Below are positions 1-5,799 of a stretch of DNA of 7,190 nt, piece by piece. The notes beneath the pieces were generated by a model. That model was not told the origin of the DNA, searched no databases, and saw nothing but the letters and a program-made list of their open reading frames with translations. The first letter of the stretch is position 1; every line of letters begins with the position of its first letter. The DNA comes from JANMZR01 sp031383555 (GTDB lineage Bacteria; Bacteroidota; Bacteroidia; Cytophagales; Spirosomataceae), in contig JANMZR010000267.1 of the NCBI GenBank assembly GCA_031383555.1, positions 1 to 7,190 of the forward strand, given 5' to 3'. A program made the position numbers and the translations under genes.

Positions 1-510
1 GACGAAATGTCACTCGATAAACCTTATTTTAGTTTCGATAAAAACGATTGGCATTTTGTGGCTTTAGATAGTGTGCAAAAGAAAACCGATGGAAGCTGGT
101 ATACCGCTAATTTGGGCGAAGCACAAACCGATTGGTTGAAAAATGACCTGGATAAAACAGAAAAAAATACAATGATTATTTCACATATTCCACTACTTTC
201 GGCATGTGTATTTTTTGATGGAAGTAATATGAAAAACGGTAAATGGGAGGTGCCAGGCTCATGGATGCATACGGATTCTAAGCAAATTTCTGAAATATTT
301 CATCAGAAAAGTAAAGTGAAATTAGCTGTTTCAGGGCATATTCACCTCACCGATCGGGTTGACTATAACGGAGTTAGCTACCTTTGCAATGGGGCAGTTT
401 CGGGCAGATGGTGGTTTGGCAAATACCAACATACACCTGCAGGTTATGCTATAATTGACCTTTTCGATGATGGTAGTTTTACAAATTCTTATGTTGAATA
501 TTCGGCTTAA
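1..510 (+). CDS. Calcineurin-like metallophosphoesterase, 3' part (5' end outside window)
   Basis: The reading frame is open from the first base (Asp-Glu precede the Met at 7), so the ATG at 7 is probably internal and the N-terminal metal-binding half lies upstream. Counting from that Met, the visible 167 residues carry the C-terminal metallophosphoesterase motifs: SHIPL with His60 and AVSGHIHL with His111 and His113 (the GHxH signature), followed by a YNGVSYLCNGAVSG strand-turn and a GYAIIDLFDDG ending typical of CpdA-like or PhoD-like phosphoesterases. These His residues would bind the two-metal centre. The substrate cannot be read from this half; it could be a phosphodiester, nucleotide or other phosphoester. 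No membrane segment is visible. It converges with the SMR gene, leaving only 31 bp between the stops, and shows no functional link to the sugar operon. The family call is firm; the exact function is open. Confidence 0.88.
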   Translation, partial: DEMSLDKPYFSFDKNDWHFVALDSVQKKTDGSWYTANLGEAQTDWLKNDLDKTEKNTMIISHIPLLSACVFFDGSNMKNGKWEVPGSWMHTDSKQISEIFHQKSKVKLAVSGHIHLTDRVDYNGVSYLCNGAVSGRWWFGKYQHTPAGYAIIDLFDDGSFTNSYVEYSA

Positions 511-541
511 TTTTTCTTTCAAATTCGAAAAATAAATCAAT

Positions 542-913
542 TTATTCGGTACTATAAACTTTCAGTCCAACGATTCCGATAATAATTAAAATTGTAAAAA
601 ATAGTTCCAAAAAAGCAATTTTTCCTTTAAAAAATAATACTTCAGCTACCTTGAGAAGAATAATAGTTAGGGCGGTCCAAATTGCAAAAGCAGTTGAAGT
701 TGGCACTTTTTTTAACGCTAAAGAAAAAAAATAAATATTACCTATGCCACAAACAATATAGCCAAGTAAGGGTAAAAGGGTGCCATAACTAAAATTTGGC
801 TGAAATATTTTGCTCCAATTTATAAATCGTAACTCATTGAATTTCATAAACTTAAGGCTGTAAGTCCAAGCAACTTCAAATGTAGCGGCAATAGCTAGGT
901 ATATCCAGTGCAA
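542..913 (-). CDS. Small multidrug resistance (SMR) family transporter, divergent Gdx/SugE-like, TTG start
   Basis: This is a 123-residue, very hydrophobic inner-membrane protein with four predicted helices (about 2-22, 46-67, 72-95 and 98-120). The conserved membrane Glu of SMR exporters is present as Glu13. The stretch EVAW, with Trp16, resembles the guanidinium exporter subtype (Gdx/SugE) rather than EmrE, which has Gly there. The KKVPTSTAFAIW segment matches the SMR TM2-TM3 signature and contains Trp79. Two oddities stand out. The TM1-TM2 loop is about 16-17 residues longer than in EmrE or SugE, giving 123 instead of about 105 residues, and the usual WTGIG/WSGxG glycines are replaced (WTALT). 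The start must be TTG at 913: an in-frame TAA lies five codons upstream at 926-928, and the MHWIYL start aligns with SugE's MSWIIL. Active SMRs are dimers driven by proton exchange. The substrate here is uncertain. Confidence 0.85.
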   Translation of the reverse strand: MHWIYLAIAATFEVAWTYSLKFMKFNELRFINWSKIFQPNFSYGTLLPLLGYIVCGIGNIYFFSLALKKVPTSTAFAIWTALTIILLKVAEVLFFKGKIAFLELFFTILIIIGIVGLKVYSTE

Positions 914-1120
914 ATTATTGAGGTTTTATTTGTAATGTTCAATTTAAAAATATTTTCCCAAAATAAATATTCAATATATTTTGTTATTTCGAGATTGTAA
1001 AACTTAATGATATCGATAATTGAAAGTTCTATTAATTCATTTTAACTCTTCAAGAGTTAAAAACCCTTGAAGAGTATTCTAAAATTATTCATTACTGACA
1101 ACAAAACAGAAAATCACTTT
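914..1120. other. Intergenic gap between the sugar operon and the SMR gene
   Basis: These 207 bp are AT-rich with no convincing ORF. They hold the inverted repeat at 1045-1075 and should contain the SMR promoter on the minus strand. I looked for the Bacteroidota consensus (TTTG about 33 and TAnnTTTG about 7 bases upstream of the start of transcription) and found only imperfect matches, so no promoter is placed. There is also no remnant coding sequence for the SAF domain missing from the upstream synthase. Confidence 0.6.
1045..1075 (-). terminator. Hairpin after the sugar operon, probable transcription terminator
   Basis: ACTCTTCAAG (1045-1054) and CTTGAAGAGT (1066-1075) form a perfect 10-bp stem with an 11-nt loop, centred about 60 bp past the stop of the NeuB-like gene. 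A second, nested palindrome, AACTCTTcAAGAGTT (1044-1058), could form an alternative shorter hairpin. The run after the stem on the minus strand (TAAAATGAATTAA) is only moderately T-rich, so this is not a textbook intrinsic terminator. Position between two co-oriented genes favours the terminator reading; a binding site or dispersed repeat is also possible. Confidence 0.5.
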
Positions 1121-2020
1121 TTAAATAGTGTATGTAATATGCTTTCTCAATTTCTTCATCTGTGAAATTTCAGCTTCATAAACCTGTTTCACTCCATCTC
1201 CGTTGGCAATTTCCACATCACGGATGTCACGCACAAGTCGTTGAAAACCTTGTGGTTCAACAGACGCTGAATGGTCGGAACCCCACATGGAGCGGTCTAA
1301 AGTAAAGTGGCGTTCCACAAAAGTTGCTCCCAAAGCAACCGCAGCCACTGTTGTCGCTAAGCCAACTTCATGGCCTGAATAGCCTATTGGTGTATCAGGA
1401 AACATATTTTTCAAAGTTGTAATCATTTGCAAATTCAATTCAGTGGGCTTACAAGGGTAAGCTGATGTTGAGTGTGCTATCATCAAAGGATAATTTAGGT
1501 CAAAAGCCCTGATAAAACTGACAGTTTCTTGAATTTCCTGTAAAGTTGACATGCCCGTTGAAATCATAAAAGGTTTACCTGTATGAATTATTTTTTCAAC
1601 TAATTCAAAATCAGTCAAAGAAGCAGATGCCAATTTATACATAATTGGATCAAATTGCTCTAAAAAATCAACTGACTGCACATCCCATGGCGATGCAAAC
1701 CAGTCCATTTTATTTTGCAAACTGTATTGGTCAATCATCGAATATTCCAAGCCACCAAATTCGGTTTTACGCTTATAGTTGATATAGCTCATTCGACCCC
1801 AAGGTGTATCACGTTGTATTTCCCATTGGTCGAGTGGTACAGCTAGTTCAGGCGTGCGTTTTTGAAATTTCACTGCATCAACTTTCGCAGTAACTGCTTC
1901 ATCAATAAGCTTTTTGGCTATTTCAATTGAGCCATTATGATTAATCCCAATTTCGGCGATAATATAACAAGGCTCGCCTTCACCAACTTTTCTTCCAGTT
2001 TTTAGTGTAACTTTTTTCAT
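1121..2020 (-). CDS. neuB: NeuB-family 3-deoxy-2-keto sugar acid synthase lacking the SAF domain
   Basis: NeuB enzymes condense phosphoenolpyruvate with a hexose-type sugar in the cytoplasm to give a nonulosonic (sialic-like) acid. The (beta/alpha)8 barrel motifs are all visible in order: AEIGINHNG (22-30), KFQKR (51-55), FASPWD (108-113), KLASASL (129-135), STGMS (154-158), HSTSAYP (183-189), IGYSGHEVG (212-220) and ERHFTLDR (236-243), then GSDHSASVEP (247-256). His217 and His238 correspond to the metal ligands His215 and His236 of meningococcal NeuB. At 299 residues it stops just after the barrel (MKKLRKHITYTI), whereas NeuB, LegI and PseI are about 335-350 with a C-terminal antifreeze-like SAF domain that completes the neighbouring subunit's active site. 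No such coding remnant follows the stop. It is the last gene of the operon, 43 nt after the phosphatase. The acceptor sugar is unknown; the phosphatase next door suggests a phosphorylated one. Confidence 0.9.
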   Translation of the reverse strand: MKKVTLKTGRKVGEGEPCYIIAEIGINHNGSIEIAKKLIDEAVTAKVDAVKFQKRTPELAVPLDQWEIQRDTPWGRMSYINYKRKTEFGGLEYSMIDQYSLQNKMDWFASPWDVQSVDFLEQFDPIMYKLASASLTDFELVEKIIHTGKPFMISTGMSTLQEIQETVSFIRAFDLNYPLMIAHSTSAYPCKPTELNLQMITTLKNMFPDTPIGYSGHEVGLATTVAAVALGATFVERHFTLDRSMWGSDHSASVEPQGFQRLVRDIRDVEIANGDGVKQVYEAEISQMKKLRKHITYTI

Positions 2021-2063
2021 TGTTTTTAATTTTTTTTACGTTGAATAAATGAAAATTTATTAA

Positions 2064-2573
2064 TCAATTATTGGTGTTTTTATGTTGAATAATTAGTTCT
2101 GCAAACTCTCTAAAAGCTCCATCGCCACCTTTGTTTTCGCATATATAATTGGCCAGATTTTTCACAAAAGAGATTGCGTCAGATGGACAGGCTGTAAGCC
2201 CAACCACTTTCATAATTTCTAGGTCATTTACGTCATCACCTATATATGCTATTTGCTCTGACGAAAGATTTTTTTTTAATAACATTTCTAAAAGCAACGA
2301 CGATTTATCTTTAATACCTAGATGTAATTCACTGATCTTAAGCTTCTCAGCTCTTTTCTTTACTGAAAGTGAAAGCTCTCCTGTAATAATTCCTGTTTCT
2401 ATGTTTGCCAAGTTTCTGAGGCGCTCCACACCCATTCCATCTCGGATATTGAACTTTTTCATTTCTTCGCCATTGCCGCTATAATACACACCGCCGTCGG
2501 TTAACACGCCATCACAATCTGTCAATAATAATTTTATTTTTGATGCCTTTTCTTTTATCTCTTCTAAATTCAT
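2064..2573 (-). CDS. HAD type C0 phosphatase, KdsC / nonulosonate-9-phosphate phosphatase-like
   Basis: This 169-residue protein has the length and motifs of the capless, tetrameric C0 HAD phosphatases that dephosphorylate Kdo-8-P or Kdn-9-P. Motif I is TDCDGVLTDG with nucleophile Asp19 and acid/base Asp21; motif II is ITGE (63-66); Lys90 (GIKDK) is the likely motif III lysine; motif IV is IGDDVNDLEIM with Asp113, Asp114 and Asp117 binding Mg2+. Glu66 and Lys77 sit 11 residues apart, as do Glu56 and Lys67, recalled as specificity residues of the Bacteroides Kdn-9-P phosphatase BT1713; KdsC usually has Arg in the ITGR position. That favours a nonulosonate 9-phosphate substrate over Kdo-8-phosphate. 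It lies between the SDR (71 nt upstream) and the NeuB-like synthase (43 nt downstream), consistent with acting on the synthase product. The family is clear; the substrate is inferred. Confidence 0.88.
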   Translation of the reverse strand: MNLEEIKEKASKIKLLLTDCDGVLTDGGVYYSGNGEEMKKFNIRDGMGVERLRNLANIETGIITGELSLSVKKRAEKLKISELHLGIKDKSSLLLEMLLKKNLSSEQIAYIGDDVNDLEIMKVVGLTACPSDAISFVKNLANYICENKGGDGAFREFAELIIQHKNTNN

Positions 2574-2590
2574 TTTTCTATTTTTATTTT

Positions 2591-2632
2591 CGTAGAGGCT
2601 AAAGCCTCGTGCTATTCATCTCGGGCTATTCA
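2591..2632. repeat. Small REP-like palindrome plus 8-bp direct repeat
   Basis: In the 71-bp gap between the SDR and phosphatase genes, GAGGCT (2595-2600) and AGCCTC (2603-2608) form a short GC-rich hairpin, followed by two copies of GCTATTCA (2611-2618 and 2625-2632), the second after a G-rich CGGG. This is the only GC-rich palindrome in an otherwise AT-rich set of gaps. It could be a dispersed REP-like element, as mobilised by RAYT/IS200-type transposases, or an RNA processing or attenuation hairpin within the operon. No genome copy number is available here. Confidence 0.4.
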
Positions 2633-2644
2633 AAAAACAACAAA

Positions 2645-3451
2645 CTATATCGCCGTCCAGCCACCATCGACCACTAAATTGGCCCCAGTCATATAAGCTG
2701 ATGCGTCACTTGCTAAAAATATCAATGCACCTTGGTAATCATTAGCTTTTGCCATGCGTCCAAGCAAAGTTTTAGCTGAGTAGTTTTGGTTAAAAAAATC
2801 ATCCTGATTATTCTCAACACCTCCCGGAGATAGGGTATTAACTCTAACTCCATTTTTTCCCCAATAAGCCGCCAAAAAGCGAGTAAAATTTATCACAGCA
2901 CCTTTTGTAGCAGGATAAGCCGCTGATTTATAGAATGTTTGCTTGCCTGATTCATTTTTATAAATTGTTTGGTCAGGTCCAACCATCCCATAAGTTGAGG
3001 CAATATTTATGATAGAACCACTCTCTTTTTTTGCCATTTCGCTTCCAAATATTTGCGAACATAAAAACACGCCAGTCACATTTACTTCCAACGATTTCCT
3101 GAATGCCTCAACTGGATAATTTTCAAAAGCAGAAAGTTCTTCGGCCATCGCTGGATTTTCAAACATATCGTTGATGGCTGCATTGTTTACCAAAACATCA
3201 ATTATTCCATATTTTGCTAAAATGATTTCCTTGGCAAATTTTATTGAACTTTCATCGGTTACATCCAAACCAATTCCTATGTGGTTTGGCCCCAATTTTT
3301 CAGCAAATAATTGAGCTACTTTTTCATCCAAATCGGCTACTACTACATTGGCTCCAACAGCCGCCAATGCCTCACAATGCTTTTGGCCAATCAGTCCCAA
3401 GGCACCAGTTACAATTGCTGTTTTGTTATTTAGTGAAAATAAATCTATCAT
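2645..3451 (-). CDS. Short-chain dehydrogenase/reductase (PtmA-like), sugar oxidoreductase
   Basis: This 268-residue classical-size SDR with a Rossmann fold uses NAD(P)H to oxidise or reduce a hydroxyl or keto group. The dinucleotide-binding motif is TGALGLIG (15-22); VVADLD (37-42), with acidic Asp40, suggests NAD(H) preference. The structural NNAA is at 89-92 and Asn124 is in NVTG. The catalytic set is Ser152, Tyr179 and Lys183 (YPATK). The Ser-Tyr spacing of 27 residues is about twice the usual 12-14 and is filled by a segment with GPDQTIY, which I recall from PtmA-like SDRs of legionaminic/flagellin glycosylation loci. The C-terminal part (RVNTLSPGG, LASDASAYMTGANLVVDGGW) is canonical. 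Its ATG overlaps the aminotransferase stop in an ATGA tetranucleotide, implying translational coupling and a shared pathway. The sugar substrate cannot be told from sequence. Confidence 0.9.
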   Translation of the reverse strand: MIDLFSLNNKTAIVTGALGLIGQKHCEALAAVGANVVVADLDEKVAQLFAEKLGPNHIGIGLDVTDESSIKFAKEIILAKYGIIDVLVNNAAINDMFENPAMAEELSAFENYPVEAFRKSLEVNVTGVFLCSQIFGSEMAKKESGSIINIASTYGMVGPDQTIYKNESGKQTFYKSAAYPATKGAVINFTRFLAAYWGKNGVRVNTLSPGGVENNQDDFFNQNYSAKTLLGRMAKANDYQGALIFLASDASAYMTGANLVVDGGWTAI

Positions 3452-4806
3452 TTCACAACTTCTAATTGATTACTTGCCTTTGGCTTAATATTATAATTAC
3501 TCACTTTTCTGAACACAGCTTCAAGTACATCCCCTTTCAAATATTTTTTTATATCGTCACCTTCAATTGCTCGTTTTACAATTTGCAATACTTCATAATA
3601 AGCTGATAATGTATACTTTATGTCTTCATCCCTATGGCTAAAACACATATTATGAAAGCCTGCCCATAGTATTCCTCTTTTTATCATTTCCTGTTGCATA
3701 AGTGTTTTTAGCTCCAAACCATTGCCAGCTTCAGGCAAAAATGTAACCATGGAGCGGCAATTATAGCCAATACATTTAGTGTAGTTTTGCATGTCAAGCA
3801 CTTCTACAATATTATTATATCCATCTTTCAAAACGGCGCCTTTTTCGTTCAAATATTGTGGCACATTTTTCTTTCTCAATTCTAAAATGGTAGCTTTACA
3901 TGCAGCTAGAGAAAGTGCCTCACCACCAAAAGTTGTATAGCTAAACACCTCATTATTAAATAATTCCATCACATCGGCACGGCCCGTTAAAAAAGCGATT
4001 GGCATTCCGTTGGCACAAGCTTTTGAATAAACTGCGAGGTCTGGTTTTACATTAAAATACTCTTGGGCACCTCCTAATGCTATTCGGAAGCCTGTCCACA
4101 TTTCATCAAAAATGAGTAATGTGCCATTGGATTTGCAAACGGCGGCCAATTCTTCTAAAAACCCAGGTTTTGGTGCTTCAAAAATGAATGGCTCTAAAAT
4201 TAAAGCAGCCACGGTGTCATCCAAAGCAGCTATAACCGACTGAATATCATTGTATTCGAATGTATAAGTAAGGTTTTGAATGGCTTCGGGAATACCTGCA
4301 TTGCGGCTTGTAATTCCAATATACCAATCGTGCCAACCATGATAGCCACAGCAAAATATTTTTTCACGCCCAGTAAAAGCACGTGCCACTCGCACTGCTG
4401 CTGAGGCTGCATCAGCACCCGTTTTTGTTATTTTTACGGCTTCAGCATTAGGAATAATTTCTTGAATAAGTTCCGAAACTTCTACTTCAAGAGGGTGCAT
4501 AAGTGAAAAAGTGATGCCTTCTTCCAACTGTTTTTTTATTGCAAAATCAACCGCCTGATAGCAATAGCCAAGTGAAATCGGGCCAATTGCTGAATTAAAA
4601 TCAATATATTCGTTGCCATCAACATCCCAAACATGGGAGCCTTTGCCACTTTGTATGTATTTGGGTGCCACTCCATTTGTAAACTGGCCTGGCCCTTTTG
4701 CCAAGGTTTGCGTTATTGGTTTTTGAACATTCTTTGCTCGACTAAATAATTCATTTGATTTGGCGATGTTTGGGAAATTGATATTGTTCCTTATTCCGTT
4801 TGGCAT
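3448..4806 (-). CDS. Class III PLP aminotransferase, glutamate-1-semialdehyde aminotransferase-like, probable sugar aminotransferase
   Basis: At 452 residues it is the usual length of a class III (fold type I) aminotransferase. Visible landmarks are the TKTGADAASAAVRVAR segment (127-142) that holds the PLP phosphate, GYHGWHDWY (154-162), ALILEP (201-206), FDEMWTGFR (233-241) with PLP-binding Asp234, the Schiff-base Lys262 in YSKACANGMPI, and TTFGGEALSLAA (291-302). These closely follow HemL (glutamate-1-semialdehyde aminomutase), but the gene is embedded among sugar-acid genes and HemL's Lys context (GKxxGGG) is changed to SKACANG, so tetrapyrrole synthesis is unlikely. HemL-like aminotransferases are known next to SpsF and NeuB-like genes in surface-glycan clusters. 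Here it probably aminates a keto or aldehyde sugar intermediate, or moves an amino group within it. It begins 49 nt after the transketolase C-subunit stop and overlaps the SDR start by 4 nt. The fold is certain; the substrate is not. Confidence 0.88.
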   Translation of the reverse strand: MPNGIRNNINFPNIAKSNELFSRAKNVQKPITQTLAKGPGQFTNGVAPKYIQSGKGSHVWDVDGNEYIDFNSAIGPISLGYCYQAVDFAIKKQLEEGITFSLMHPLEVEVSELIQEIIPNAEAVKITKTGADAASAAVRVARAFTGREKIFCCGYHGWHDWYIGITSRNAGIPEAIQNLTYTFEYNDIQSVIAALDDTVAALILEPFIFEAPKPGFLEELAAVCKSNGTLLIFDEMWTGFRIALGGAQEYFNVKPDLAVYSKACANGMPIAFLTGRADVMELFNNEVFSYTTFGGEALSLAACKATILELRKKNVPQYLNEKGAVLKDGYNNIVEVLDMQNYTKCIGYNCRSMVTFLPEAGNGLELKTLMQQEMIKRGILWAGFHNMCFSHRDEDIKYTLSAYYEVLQIVKRAIEGDDIKKYLKGDVLEAVFRKVSNYNIKPKASNQLEVVK

Positions 4807-4855
4807 AGTTTTTATTAGTAAAAAAAGTTAAATTTTAGTTGTTATTAAATTACTT

Positions 4856-5797
4856 TTATTCTGCAAAAGCTGTTAAAGCGATTTCATGTTGAAAATCACT
4901 TATTTCAATATCAAGAATTCTTTCAGCTATTTTATTGCCTGTAAAACCTTCATATTCAAGTACTTTGTTTAACAATGAAGGCTTAAACCATTTTTCATTT
5001 AATGCCATTGGCAAAACATTGGCTGTTTTTTGGTGTTTCAAAAGGGTTTCGGCTACTATTGAATATAAACCACCTGTTAAAAAATGATCCTCCAAAGTCA
5101 CCACTAAATCTGAAGCAGCAGCTACCTCTAAAATCACTTTTTCATCAACAGGTTTTAGACTTCTCATATTTACAAGTCCTACTGATTTTCCATGGTTTTT
5201 CAATATTTGAAAGGCAATTATAGCTTGCTCAAACAACATCCCATAAACCAAAATGGTAATTTCTGTACCTTTGGCCACTACCTCAGCTTTTCCTATTTCA
5301 AATTTCGTATCGTGCTGATAATTACTTTTTCTGGTATTAATTCTAACATAAGCAGGTGATGGGGATGCCCAAATTTGAGGTAATAATAGCAATAAATCTT
5401 CTTCATCAGCTGGGGCAAAAACCGTCATATTCGGTATGCCACGCATTAAAGAAATATCCTCAATGGCTTGATGAGTAGGCCCATTGCCATCGGACAAAAA
5501 GCCAGGGATAAAACTGCTTAATTTGATGGGTAAATTAGGAATACCCACATCGGTTCGGATAAATTCGAAAGCCCGCATGGTTAAAAAAGACGCCAATGCA
5601 TGCACTACAGGCACACGCCCACGTAAGGCCAAGCCCGCAGCTGCGCCAATCATAGTTTGCTCGGTAATACCTGTATCAATAAACCTATTACCTAAGTTTT
5701 GAGGCATATTACGTACTAAAGCTCTATTTTCGGCCGTCAATACTATAAATCGATCATCGACTAAAGCTGTATTCAATAGAAGTTCTTCGTATATCAT
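4856..5797 (-). CDS. Transketolase, C-terminal subunit (pyrimidine-binding and C-terminal domains)
   Basis: The 313 residues correspond to the Pyr and C-terminal domains of transketolase. The Pyr domain (about 1-165) has FIDTGITEQTMIGAAAGLA, where Glu46 should be the Glu that activates the thiamine diphosphate aminopyrimidine; the loop with VHALASFLTMRAFEFIR (65-81); and DGNGPTHQAIED (103-114) with His109, equivalent to the catalytic loop histidine. The C-terminal domain (about 180-300) has ITILVYG, VNMRSLKPVD and VTLEDHFLTGG. It should act with the N-subunit encoded 2 nt upstream to transfer a two-carbon ketol unit between sugar phosphates. Split transketolases are typically 270-315 residues per half, and both fit. 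Near-zero spacing suggests one mRNA and equal synthesis. In this locus it is more likely dedicated to making a surface-sugar precursor than to the pentose phosphate pathway. Confidence 0.92.
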   Translation of the reverse strand: MIYEELLLNTALVDDRFIVLTAENRALVRNMPQNLGNRFIDTGITEQTMIGAAAGLALRGRVPVVHALASFLTMRAFEFIRTDVGIPNLPIKLSSFIPGFLSDGNGPTHQAIEDISLMRGIPNMTVFAPADEEDLLLLLPQIWASPSPAYVRINTRKSNYQHDTKFEIGKAEVVAKGTEITILVYGMLFEQAIIAFQILKNHGKSVGLVNMRSLKPVDEKVILEVAAASDLVVTLEDHFLTGGLYSIVAETLLKHQKTANVLPMALNEKWFKPSLLNKVLEYEGFTGNKIAERILDIEISDFQHEIALTAFAE

Positions 5798-5799
5798 TA

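Noticed and set aside
7..9. ATG at 7 as the true start of the metallophosphoesterase
   Set aside because: The frame is open upstream to base 1, and the N-terminal metal-binding motifs of the family are missing, so the gene starts outside the window.
511..532. TTTTTC/GAAAAA inverted repeat between the convergent genes as a bidirectional terminator
   Set aside because: A 6-bp, nearly all-AT stem with no T-run beyond it is too weak to call.
2044..2061. AATAAAT-GAAA-ATTTATT inverted repeat between the phosphatase and synthase genes as a terminator
   Set aside because: The stem is only 7 A-T pairs, chance-level in this AT-rich DNA, and it lies between two genes that probably share one transcript.
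2149..2484. Plus-strand 111-residue ORF
   Set aside because: It lies entirely antisense to the phosphatase gene, whose catalytic motifs are intact; its translation has no recognisable domain.
2064..2573. Ordinary kdsC of the Kdo/lipid A pathway
   Set aside because: ITGE/Lys77 residues and the NeuB neighbour favour a nonulosonate phosphatase; no kdsA, kdsB or kdsD is in the window.
3448..4806. Housekeeping hemL (glutamate-1-semialdehyde aminomutase) for haem synthesis
   Set aside because: Operon context is sugar-acid synthesis, and the PLP-lysine context differs from HemL.
5484..5702. Plus-strand ORFs opposite the transketolase genes (also 5002-5223, 5891-6121, 6125-6319)
   Set aside because: They are shadows of well-conserved minus-strand genes and lack any domain signature.
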